Assembly: GCF_003751225.1 (NCBI RefSeq)
Contig: NZ_RJKE01000001.1
Coordinates: 2,790,001-2,854,000 of the forward strand
Origin: Actinocorallia herbida
Lineage (GTDB): Bacteria; Actinomycetota; Actinomycetes; Streptosporangiales; Streptosporangiaceae
Length of the DNA stretch: 64,000 nt
Reading direction: 5' to 3'
This document shows positions 43,541 to 51,261 of this stretch, piece by piece. The position numbers were made by a program, and so were the translations under genes. Position 1 is the first letter of the stretch. The number at the start of each line of letters is the position of its first letter. The notes beneath the pieces were generated by a model, which worked only from the letters and a program-made list of their open reading frames with translations, did no database searches and had not been told where the DNA came from.

Positions 43541-44605
43541 ATGACGGACACGGGAGGCGGGGGCCCGGAACACGCGGTGCCGCCTGCGGGGATGCCCGCG
43601 GAGTGGGCGCCGCACGCCCGCACGTGGATGGCGTTCCCCACCGCGAACGCCACGTTCGCGACCGGGCCGGAACTCGCCGCGGCGCGCACCGCCTGGGCGC
43701 GGGTGGCGAACACCGTCGCCCGGTACGAGCCCGTCACGGTGCTGGCGCGGCCCGGGGACCCGGTCGGCGCGCTGGACCGGCGGGTCGAGGTCGTCGAGAC
43801 GCCGCTCGACGACGCCTGGCTGCGCGACACCGGGCCGACGTTCGTGCGCGCGCCCGGCGGCGGACTCCTCGCGGTGGACTGGGCCTTCAATGGGTGGGGC
43901 GGCCAGGAGTGGGCCGCCTGGGGGAACGACAGGCTGCTCGCGGAGCGGGTCGCCGGGCTGGCCGGGATCCCCGCCGCCGCGTCGCGGCTGACGCAGGAGG
44001 GCGGCGGGTTCCACGTGGACGGCGCCGGGACCGTGCTGCTCACCGAGACCGTCCAGCTCGATCCGGCGCGCAACCCGGGATGGTCGCGGGCCGAGGTGGA
44101 GGCCGAGGTGCACGCGCGGCTCGGCACGCGCAAGGCGATCTGGCTGCCGCGCGGGCTCACCGCGGATTACGGCGAGTTCGGGACGCGCGGGCATGTCGAC
44201 ATCGTCGCGGCGTTCACCGCGCCCGGCCGGGTCGTCGTGCACACCCAGCCCGACCCCGGGCATCCCGACCACGAGGTGAGCCGCGAGGTCACCGAGATCC
44301 TCCGGGAGGCGACCGACGCGCGCGGGGCGCGGCTCGAGGTCGTCGAACTGCTCGCGCCCACCGTCGCCGAGGTGGACGGGGAGCTCGTGGACTACTCCTA
44401 TGTCAACCACTACGTGGCCAACGGGGTCGTCGTGCTGTGCGCGTTCGACGACCCGCGTGACGCCCAGGCCGTCGCCGTGCTCAAGCGCGCTCATCCGGGA
44501 CGCGAGGTCGTCCAGGTGGACGCGCGGGACATCTTCCGGTTCGGCGGCGGCGTCCACTGCATCACCCAGCAGCAGCCGCTCCAGGAGGCGCCCCCATGGA
44601 ACTGA
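43541..44605 (+). CDS. aguA: agmatine deiminase
   Basis: 354 residues of the PAD_porph family. The opening MPAEWAPHARTWMAFP, the substrate region DDAWLRDTGPTFV, EGGGFHVDGAGTVLLTE with acid and base, GTRGHVDIVAAF, and the C-terminal nucleophile Cys in GGGVHCITQQQP are all as expected. It converts agmatine to N-carbamoylputrescine and ammonia. Overlaps the amidase gene by 10 bp; together they make putrescine from agmatine. Confidence 0.93.
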   Translation: MTDTGGGGPEHAVPPAGMPAEWAPHARTWMAFPTANATFATGPELAAARTAWARVANTVARYEPVTVLARPGDPVGALDRRVEVVETPLDDAWLRDTGPTFVRAPGGGLLAVDWAFNGWGGQEWAAWGNDRLLAERVAGLAGIPAAASRLTQEGGGFHVDGAGTVLLTETVQLDPARNPGWSRAEVEAEVHARLGTRKAIWLPRGLTADYGEFGTRGHVDIVAAFTAPGRVVVHTQPDPGHPDHEVSREVTEILREATDARGARLEVVELLAPTVAEVDGELVDYSYVNHYVANGVVVLCAFDDPRDAQAVAVLKRAHPGREVVQVDARDIFRFGGGVHCITQQQPLQEAPPWN

Positions 44606-45543
44606 TCACCGCGCGGCCGACCGGCTCCCCGGCCCGGGTCGCGCCCCCGGAGCGGGGCGTCCTGACGGTCGGACTGGTCCAGACGCGTTGGCACGCCGAC
44701 CCGGCCGAGCACGCCAGGACGCTGCTCGACGGCATCGCCACCGCGGCGTCGGCGGGCGCGGAGGCGGTGTTCCTCCCGGAGCTCACCCTTTCGCGCTACC
44801 CGGCCGACACCCGGCCGTCCGGCGACGCCACGGCCTCCGCCGAGGACCTGGAGACCGGCCCGACCCGGTCGTTCGCCGCCAAGGCCGCGGCCGAGCACGG
44901 CGTGTTCGTGCACGCGTCCCTCTACGAGCGCAGCCCCGGCGCGGACGGCCTGGGCTACAACACCGCGATCCTCGTCGCCCCCGACGGGTCGCTCGCCGGC
45001 CGCCGCCGCAAGACGCACATCCCCAGGACCGCGGGCTACTACGAGGACCACTACTTCCGCCCCGGCCCCGCCGACCCGGACGCGCTCACCCCGGTCGGCC
45101 TCGCCGGGAAGGCCGAGGTGGGGATGCCGACCTGCTGGGACGAGTGGTTCCCGGAGGTGGCCCGCGCCAACGCCCTCGCCGGAGCCGACCTCATCGCCTA
45201 CCCGACCGCGATCGGCTCCGAGCCCGACCACCCCGACTTCGACACCGCGCCCCTGTGGCGGCAGGTCATCGTCGGCAACGGCATCGCCAACGGCACGTTC
45301 ATGGTCGTTCCCAATCGCTGGGGCACCGAAGGGCTCATCACCTTCTACGGCAGTTCGTTCATCTCCGACCCTTATGGTCGGATCCTCGCCGAGGCCCCCC
45401 GCGCCGCCGACACCGTCCTCGTGGCCCCCCTGGACCTGGACCAGCGCCGCGACTGGCTCGCGCTCTTCCCCTTCCGCGAGACCCGCCGCCCCGACCTCTA
45501 CGGCCGCCTGACCGCCCCCGTCGAGCCCCCGCCGCGCTCCTGA
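44596..45543 (+). CDS. aguB: N-carbamoylputrescine amidase-like nitrilase
   Basis: 315 residues, nitrilase superfamily. Catalytic triad visible: Glu in VFLPELTLSRYP, Lys in GRRRKTHIPRTAGYYEDHYF, and Cys in GMPTCWDEWFPEVAR, which is the classic AguB pattern. Hydrolyses N-carbamoylputrescine to putrescine, CO2 and ammonia. The start lies inside the end of aguA, so it is translationally coupled. An extra ~20-residue Pro-rich N-terminus precedes LTVGLVQTRW. A long hairpin follows. Confidence 0.92.
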   Translation: MELITARPTGSPARVAPPERGVLTVGLVQTRWHADPAEHARTLLDGIATAASAGAEAVFLPELTLSRYPADTRPSGDATASAEDLETGPTRSFAAKAAAEHGVFVHASLYERSPGADGLGYNTAILVAPDGSLAGRRRKTHIPRTAGYYEDHYFRPGPADPDALTPVGLAGKAEVGMPTCWDEWFPEVARANALAGADLIAYPTAIGSEPDHPDFDTAPLWRQVIVGNGIANGTFMVVPNRWGTEGLITFYGSSFISDPYGRILAEAPRAADTVLVAPLDLDQRRDWLALFPFRETRRPDLYGRLTAPVEPPPRS

Positions 45544-45598
45544 TCCGGGAAACGCGGTCTCCCTGTTCCGCGAACTCGGGCAACGTCGTCGCCCCTGT

Positions 45599-45637
45599 TC
45601 CGGAACCCCGCGGAACGACGTTCCGCGGGGTTCCGGA
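45599..45637. terminator. 17-bp perfect hairpin between convergent genes
   Basis: TCCGGAACCCCGCGGAA (45599-45615) and its exact complement at 45621-45637, 5-nt loop. Positioned between the aguB stop and the convergent Spo0M-like stop, so probably a two-way terminator. A related sequence occurs at about 59790-59825, so it may also be a dispersed repeat. Confidence 0.75.
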
Positions 45638-45684
45638 GAAAGGGAAACGCCGTCCCGCCGCAGGAGCGGGACGGCGGAACGCGG

Positions 45685-46437
45685 TCAGTCCGTGTGGCTG
45701 TCGAGCCAGTCCGTGAGGGTGGTCTCCCAGTCCTCGTCGGCGACGTCCTCGTGCGCGATCTGGTAGCCGCCGGACGAGTCACCGCCGCCGATCGCGACGG
45801 TGAGGTCGGCCTCGGTGGCGACGAAGGTCAGCTCGACGGAGCTGACGGTGCCGGCGTACTCCGGCGGGGTGAGGAACTCGATCTCCTGGTAGAAGGGGAG
45901 TTCCTGGTCGTCGAAGAGTTCCGCGGACTCCACGTCGGCGCCCTTGACGGTGAAGCCCAGCGAGGTGAACGCGTCGAGGACGGCCTGCTGGGACGGCAGC
46001 GGACGGACCGAGATCGGGTCGAGATCGCCCTTGTCGAGCGCCCCGGCGATCTCCAGCTCGGTCCGGACGCCCACCGTCATACCCGCGAGGGTGTTCCCGT
46101 CGAGTTCGGTGAGGGGCAGCTCCCAGGGGAGCTCGACCTCGAAGGAGAAGACGTACTCCTCCTCGGCGCCGAGCTCGAACGGCTCGGTCAGCTCTACCTG
46201 GTGGAACGTGATGGTCCCGTCGTGCTCCTGGTCCTCGCCCTCGTGGTCGACGTACTCGACCTCGCCGCGCGTGACCAGGCTGAGGACGATCCCCTGCACG
46301 TCCACCTCGTGGTCGCCCCCGATGATCCGGACCTCGCCCTCCAGCACGCCGCCGGGCGTCACGTCCGTCTCGCGCAGCACGGTCTCGACCGTCGGCCCCC
46401 CGACGCCGAGTGCCCGCGCCAGCTTCTTGAAGATCAC
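45685..46437 (-). CDS. Spo0M-like sporulation-control protein
   Basis: 250 residues. N-terminal arrestin-like fold beginning IFKKLARALGVGGPTVETVL, then VLEGEVRIIGGDHEVDVQGI, FELGAEEEYVFSFEVELPWE and VGVRTELEIAGALDKGDLDP; acidic C-terminal tail. Spo0M affects sporulation and stress in Bacillus and is common in actinobacteria. GTG at 46437 has GGAGGAG upstream. Single gene; the precise role here is unknown. Confidence 0.9.
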   Translation of the reverse strand: MIFKKLARALGVGGPTVETVLRETDVTPGGVLEGEVRIIGGDHEVDVQGIVLSLVTRGEVEYVDHEGEDQEHDGTITFHQVELTEPFELGAEEEYVFSFEVELPWELPLTELDGNTLAGMTVGVRTELEIAGALDKGDLDPISVRPLPSQQAVLDAFTSLGFTVKGADVESAELFDDQELPFYQEIEFLTPPEYAGTVSSVELTFVATEADLTVAIGGGDSSGGYQIAHEDVADEDWETTLTDWLDSHTD

Positions 46438-46592
46438 CGAATCTCCTCCATAAACCAATGAAGCGGGCACCGTACCGAGGTCCGGCCACGCCGGGCCGTC
46501 GACGACATGAATCACCGGCAAAACGACAGGGAACCGTGACCTGCGCACCTTCCGCTGTACCGGGCAGAATTCGCAGAAAGTCTTATTGCGGA

Positions 46593-47192
46593 TTAATCCG
46601 GCTCGCCACGGGCGGCGAGCGCCTCGGCGAGCTCGTCGGAATGCCGGATAGTGCGAATCAGGAGGGGCGCGACAAAAGCCGTCAGGGAATAGCGGGCATC
46701 CCGGGCGGTGGCCGCCTCCCGGACCTCCGCGGCGATCTTGGTGAGCGCGGCGACGGCCTGGAGCGTCAGCCCGACGAGCAGCCCGAGCCGCTCCGGCCTG
46801 ACACCGAACCGCCGGAACGGGCCGAGTGCCCGCTCGACCGCCGAGACCAGGTCGTCGACCCGCATCGTGACCGTGAACAGATGCGCCGCGGCCAGCGCCG
46901 CCACGAGCCGCAGGCACACCACGAGCGCGGCGGCGGGCCCGAGCAGCCAGCCCTGGATCGCGAACACGAAGACCACGAGGAGCACCAGCGACCTGAGCAG
47001 CGGCAGGCAGCGGCGCGCGGGGATCCGGGCCACCGCGTACCCGGCGGCCACGGCCGCGCAGATCCCGCCGAGCCACGCGGGGGAGCCCACCGCGAACACC
47101 ACGGCGGCGAAGACGAACAGGAAGACGAGCTTGCCGCCCGCCGGAGCCCGGTGCACCGGGCTCGTGCCCGGCTCGTACCAGGTCCCGTTCAT
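46593..47192 (-). CDS. bioN: ECF transporter T component, BioN type
   Basis: 199 residues, about five membrane helices (KLVFLFVFAAVVFAVGSP, CLPLLRSLVLLVVFVFAIQG, LGLLVGLTLQAVAAL). The coupling region contains EVREAATARDARYSL and RTIRHSDELAEALAARGE (the ARG-type motifs that contact the ATPase). Last gene of the bioY-bioM-bioN unit; overlaps bioM by 4 bp. It is the transmembrane scaffold of the biotin importer. Confidence 0.9.
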   Translation of the reverse strand: MNGTWYEPGTSPVHRAPAGGKLVFLFVFAAVVFAVGSPAWLGGICAAVAAGYAVARIPARRCLPLLRSLVLLVVFVFAIQGWLLGPAAALVVCLRLVAALAAAHLFTVTMRVDDLVSAVERALGPFRRFGVRPERLGLLVGLTLQAVAALTKIAAEVREAATARDARYSLTAFVAPLLIRTIRHSDELAEALAARGEPD

Positions 47193-47863
47193 CCCGCGAT
47201 CTCGCGGTAGCGCCGCAGCGCTGGTTCCGGGGCGTCGTCGGCGACGACCCGGCCGCCGTCCAGGACGATCACCCGGTCGAAGCCGCCGAGGAGGTCGAGG
47301 TCGTGGGTGACCAGGACGACCTGCTGATCCAGGGTGTGCAGCAGCTCCACGAACCTGCGCTTGTTGCGCAGGTCGAGCAGCGTCGTCGGCTCGTCGCACA
47401 CCAGGACGGCGGGGTCGAGGACGAGCATCGCGCACAGGGCGAGCAGCTGCTTCTGACCGCCGGAGAGCAGATGCGCGGGATGGTCGATGTGCTCGCCGAG
47501 CCCGTGCGAAGACAGCACCTCGGCAGCGCGCTCGGCCCGCTCCCGCTTGGACAGGCCGCTGCGCCGCAGGGAGAACGCGACGTCCTCACCCGCCGTCGGC
47601 ATGACGATCTGGCTGTCGGGATTGGCGAAGACGAACCCGACCCTGCGCCGGACCTTCCGGGCGTCGCGCGCGACGTCGAGGCCGTCGACGCGGACGCGGC
47701 CCTCGGCCGGGTCGACCAGCCCGTTGATCGTGCGGGCCAGGGTGGACTTGCCCGACCCGTTGGCCCCGACGAACGCGATCCGCCGCTCCGGCAGCCGCAG
47801 ATCCACGCCGGACAGGACCACCCGCTCCCCGTAGCGGTGCCCCACGCCCTCGAACTCGATCAC
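47189..47863 (-). CDS. bioM: ECF transporter ATPase, BioM type
   Basis: 224 residues, GTG start. Walker A VGANGSGKSTLARTINGL, Q loop GFVFANPDSQIVMPTAGEDV (typical of ECF ATPases), LLSGGQKQLLALCAML, Walker B AVLVCDEPTTLLDL and switch His in VLVTHDLDL. Energises biotin uptake with BioN and BioY; 10 bp after bioY and overlapping bioN. Confidence 0.92.
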   Translation of the reverse strand: MIEFEGVGHRYGERVVLSGVDLRLPERRIAFVGANGSGKSTLARTINGLVDPAEGRVRVDGLDVARDARKVRRRVGFVFANPDSQIVMPTAGEDVAFSLRRSGLSKRERAERAAEVLSSHGLGEHIDHPAHLLSGGQKQLLALCAMLVLDPAVLVCDEPTTLLDLRNKRRFVELLHTLDQQVVLVTHDLDLLGGFDRVIVLDGGRVVADDAPEPALRRYREIAG

Positions 47864-47873
47864 CGGCGCGCCT

Positions 47874-48458
47874 TCACGAGCGGGCGGCGGGCCTGACCGC
47901 GAGCCGTCCGGGCAGCGCGCGGTGCACGACGGACGCGACGAGCGCCGCGCCGACGACCTTGATCGCGTCACCGGGCACGAAGACCAGCGACTGGGTGAAG
48001 GCCGCGGCCATGTCACCGGTGTACAGGCCGAGCCACGGCACCCCGATCACGTAGGAGGACGCGACGCCCGCGGCGGCGGCGAGCAGCAGGATCGGCAGGC
48101 CCGCGCGCCTGCCGCGGGCGATGATCAGCCCCGCGACGATCGCGGACAGCACGTAGCCGAAGAGGAAACCGCCGCTGGGCCCGACGAACGGCGCGACGCC
48201 GCCGCGCCCGCCCGCCAGCAGCGGCAGGCCCAGCGCGGCGAGCGCGAGGAAGAGCGCGACGGCCGCGGTCCCGCGGCGCGCGCCGAGCAGGCACGCGGCG
48301 AGGACCGGCCCGATGTTCTGGAGCACGATCGGCACGCCCGACCCGCCGACGTTGATCCCGGGGAAGACACCGAGCACCGCGATGAAGGCGGCGAACACCA
48401 CGGTCGCGGCAAGATCGGCGGAGGCGGAGGGGCGAGTGTCTGACACGTCGCACACCAT
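47874..48458 (-). CDS. bioY: biotin transporter BioY (S component)
   Basis: 194 residues, six hydrophobic helices. Family marks: AAFIAVLGVFPGINVGGSGV, PIVLQNIGPVLAACLLGARR, GGRGGVAPFVGPSGGFLFGY and VPGDAIKVVGAALVAS. BioY binds biotin and, with BioM/BioN, imports it. ATG at 48458 used; GTG 48446 is an alternative. The region contains GTGTC-T-GACAC (48436-48446), which overlaps the start and could be regulatory, but it is not the known BioQ site. Confidence 0.92.
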   Translation of the reverse strand: MVCDVSDTRPSASADLAATVVFAAFIAVLGVFPGINVGGSGVPIVLQNIGPVLAACLLGARRGTAAVALFLALAALGLPLLAGGRGGVAPFVGPSGGFLFGYVLSAIVAGLIIARGRRAGLPILLLAAAAGVASSYVIGVPWLGLYTGDMAAAFTQSLVFVPGDAIKVVGAALVASVVHRALPGRLAVRPAARS

Positions 48459-48498
48459 AGCCGCAGGGTACGAACCGCCCATCAGCCGACTCCCCAGG

Positions 48499-48891
48499 TC
48501 AGACCAGAGCGCCGCCGCCCCGTCCGGGTCGGAACAGGATGAGCTGGACGACCGCCCCGAACGCCGCCCCGACGACATAGCGCGCAAGATCCGGCGCATT
48601 GAACGTGCTCCCCAGCACCAGATGGGCCACCGGATAACGCGCGCCGAGTGCGCCGACCCAGGGCGCCAACTGCAGGAACTCCACCCCCCACGACAGCCCG
48701 CCCCCCACCGCCGCGCTCCACCAGACCCCCCACCGCGGAAACCCCAGCGCCACCAGAAAACAAAGCAGGGTCGCATAAAGCGCATCCCCCACATACCCCG
48801 CAATATCACTGTCACTTACCGCATTGACCGTCAAACCCACCCCGAGCGTCACCACCACACACCCGAGCGACCACACCCGTCGTCTCCCCAC
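48499..48891 (-). CDS. DUF2809 family membrane protein
   Basis: 130 residues, GTG start, four predicted helices. VGDALYATLLCFLVALGFP, WGVEFLQLAPWVGALGARYP and LVLGSTFNAPDLARYVVGAA match the DUF2809 family of small integral membrane proteins of unknown role. Lies 40 bp upstream of bioY on the same strand; it may be in the same transcript but has no known link to biotin. Codon use near its start is more A/C-rich than the neighbours. Confidence 0.82.
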   Translation of the reverse strand: MGRRRVWSLGCVVVTLGVGLTVNAVSDSDIAGYVGDALYATLLCFLVALGFPRWGVWWSAAVGGGLSWGVEFLQLAPWVGALGARYPVAHLVLGSTFNAPDLARYVVGAAFGAVVQLILFRPGRGGGALV

Positions 48892-49090
48892 ACCCCTCAG
48901 ACGCCCCCGAACTCCCCCGGGTTCGCTCCTTCCACCGCCCCGCGCCGCGCATCTCCTGCCCCGCGCTCCGTGCCCTCGCGTCCTGCGCCCATCGTGTTCC
49001 CGGCGGGTGTTCGGGGTCGTTCGCTGAGGGTGGTCGTGGTGCTTTGGGCGGTTCGGGGTTGACGGGGGGAGCTAGGATGGTCTCTGGTGA

Positions 49091-49102
49091 GACAATCGTG
49101 TC
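49091..49102. promoter_or_regulatory. possible TetR operator GACA-ATCG-TGTC
   Basis: 4-4-4 inverted repeat 22 bp before the TetR start of the TetR/MFS operon. GACA/TGTC half-sites are typical of TetR operators, but the repeat is short. Confidence 0.4.
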
Positions 49103-49124
49103 GCAGTTTGAACAGGGGTGTTGA

Positions 49125-49691
49125 ATGGTTGTGGGGCGGGAGGAGATCGTGGCGGCGGCGGTCGATCATCTGAATCGTGCTCCGGCGGCGTCGATGGCGG
49201 AGATCGCGCAGGCCGCCGGGGTGAGCCGGGGGACGCTGCACCGGCATTTCTCCACGCGGGAGGAGCTGATCGTCGAGCTGGGGTGGCGGTGCCACGCGGC
49301 GTGGCGGCGGGTGCACGAGGACTGCGGGCTCGACGCGGCCCTGCGCGGCGGTGAGCGCCTCGCGGAGACGCTGGAGGCGCTCGTCGTGGCGAGCATCGAC
49401 GCGGTCGAGGCGCACGGGTTCGCGCTGACCGAGCACCTCGTCGGCGTCGAGCCCGAGCTCCTGCGCAGTACCGAGGCGCTGGTCGACCGGGAGGTCGCGC
49501 TGATCGAGGCGTGCCAGCGCGCGGGGATCCTGCGGGCCGACCTGCCCGCCCGGTGGATCGAGAACACGCTGTACGGGCTGCTCGTCGCGGTCCGGGAGAG
49601 CCTGCACGCGGGCGACGTCGCGCGGCGCGACCTGCCCCGGCTGCTGCTGGAGACCTTCCTTGAAGGCACGTCGGTGAAGGAGACGTCATGA
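49125..49691 (+). CDS. TetR family regulator of MFS efflux pump
   Basis: 188 residues; HTH AEIAQAAGVSRGTLHRHFSTREEL at about 25-48. Its stop overlaps the MFS transporter start (ATGA), so the two are co-expressed, and it most likely represses its own operon until a drug-like ligand binds. Confidence 0.9.
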   Translation: MVVGREEIVAAAVDHLNRAPAASMAEIAQAAGVSRGTLHRHFSTREELIVELGWRCHAAWRRVHEDCGLDAALRGGERLAETLEALVVASIDAVEAHGFALTEHLVGVEPELLRSTEALVDREVALIEACQRAGILRADLPARWIENTLYGLLVAVRESLHAGDVARRDLPRLLLETFLEGTSVKETS

Positions 49692-51193
49692 CCCAGGAGG
49701 GGACCGCGACCTACGAGGGCACCGCGCCGCACCCGCGCCGGTGGGCGGCGCTGGGCGTCCTGTCGATCAGCCTGCTGCTGGTCGTCATGGACATGACCAT
49801 CCTCAACGTGGCGCTGCCCGAGATCGCCGCCGACCTGCGGCCCGGCGCGCTCGAACTGCTCTGGATGGTCGACGTCTACTCGCTCGTCGTCGCCGGGCTG
49901 CTCGTCACCGTCAGCTCGCTCGGCGACCGCTGGGGCCGCAAGCGCCTGCTGCTCGCGGGATTCGCGGTGTTCGGCCTCGCCTCCGCGGCGGTGCTGTTCG
50001 CCGACAGCCCCGCCGAGGTGATCGCGGTGCGGGCGCTGCTCGGCGTCGGCGGCGCGATGATCATGCCGTCGACGCTGTCGATGATCCGGACCCTGTTCAG
50101 CGACCCGGGCGAGCGGGCGAAGGCCCTCGGCGTCTGGGCGACCATGGCGGCGCTCGGGGGCGCGCTCGGGCCGATCGTCGGCGGGCTGCTGCTCGAGGCG
50201 TTCAGCTGGCACGCGGCGTTCCTGGTGAACGTGCCCGTCATGGTCGTCGCGGTGGTGGCCGGGCTCGTGCTGCTGCCCGAGTCGCGCGACCCGTCGCCGG
50301 GGCGGTGGGACGCACTGGGCACGGTCCTGTCCATCGCCGGAATGGTCGGGCTCGTCTACGCGATCAAGCACCTGTTCACCGAAGGACCGACCACGGAGAC
50401 GGTCGTCTCCGGGGCGGTCGCCGCGGTGTGCCTCGTCTGGTTCGTCCGGAGGTGCTTGGGTCGTCCTGATCCGTTGCTCGAAGTGCGGTTGTTCCGTGGA
50501 GGGGCGTTCACCTCCGGGACGCTCGCCGCGCTGACCTCGTCGGTCGGGCTCGCGGGGGCGATGCTGCTGCTCGTCCAGTGGATGCAGCTCGTCGAGGGGT
50601 ACACACCGCTCCAGACCGGGCTCGCGATGCTGCCGCTGGCCGCGACCGCCGCGATCTTCTCGCCGCTCGCGCCCGGCATCGCGGCGCGGATCGGCGCGCG
50701 GACCGTCCTCGCGGGCGGACTGGCGATCAGCGCGGCCGGGCTCGCGCTCTTGGGCTTCGTCCCCCTGACGTACCCGTGGGTGGCGACCGGCGCCGCGCTC
50801 GTCGGCGTCGGCATGGCCTCGCTCGCGGTCGCCTCCGCGGTCATCATGGCCGGGGCGCCGGTGGCGAAGGCGGGCAGCGCGGCGGCCATCGAGGAGACGT
50901 CGTACGAGGTCGGCGGGGCGTTGGGCGTCGCCGTGCTCGGCAGCATCGCCGCGGCGCTGTACCGCGCCGGGCTGCCCGCCGACGCGGGGCCGGAAGCCCG
51001 CGAGTCGCTGAGCGGCGCGCTCGAGGCGGCCCGCGCGCTTGACGCACCGGCCTTGGCCGTCCAGGCGCAGACGGCGTTCACCGAGTCCGTCGGGACGGCG
51101 TGCCTTTATGGCGGGCTCGTCATGTTCGCGGCGGCCCTCGCGATCTGGCGGCTCACCCCGGCGCGTCTGGATCTGTCCGCGGTACAGCACTGA
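49688..51193 (+). CDS. MFS drug efflux transporter, DHA2 (EmrB/QacA) type
   Basis: 501 residues with about 14 membrane helices. Motif D1-like LLLVVMDMTILNVALPEIA in helix 1, motif A GDRWGRKRLLLAGF, motif C-like ALGGALGPIVGGLLLEAFSW, and LLVQWMQLVEGYTPLQTGL in the second half, all typical of DHA2 proton antiporters. It exports drugs or natural products. Coupled to the TetR gene upstream. Confidence 0.94.
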   Translation: MTQEGTATYEGTAPHPRRWAALGVLSISLLLVVMDMTILNVALPEIAADLRPGALELLWMVDVYSLVVAGLLVTVSSLGDRWGRKRLLLAGFAVFGLASAAVLFADSPAEVIAVRALLGVGGAMIMPSTLSMIRTLFSDPGERAKALGVWATMAALGGALGPIVGGLLLEAFSWHAAFLVNVPVMVVAVVAGLVLLPESRDPSPGRWDALGTVLSIAGMVGLVYAIKHLFTEGPTTETVVSGAVAAVCLVWFVRRCLGRPDPLLEVRLFRGGAFTSGTLAALTSSVGLAGAMLLLVQWMQLVEGYTPLQTGLAMLPLAATAAIFSPLAPGIAARIGARTVLAGGLAISAAGLALLGFVPLTYPWVATGAALVGVGMASLAVASAVIMAGAPVAKAGSAAAIEETSYEVGGALGVAVLGSIAAALYRAGLPADAGPEARESLSGALEAARALDAPALAVQAQTAFTESVGTACLYGGLVMFAAALAIWRLTPARLDLSAVQH

Positions 51194-51261
51194 CGTCCCA
51201 TGTCTGGGGATATGTAGGCGATGGGAGGGGTGCGCGATCGCCTGGGCCCTAGGCTGTGCGC

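Noticed and set aside
43344-43544. 66-codon frame ending in an ATGA overlap with aguA
   Set aside because: No domain, no good ribosome site, and it lies in an AT-rich promoter region; the overlap is most likely chance.
48436-48446. GTGTC-T-GACAC as a biotin operator
   Set aside because: It does not match the known actinobacterial biotin regulator site and overlaps the bioY coding start; kept only as a comment.
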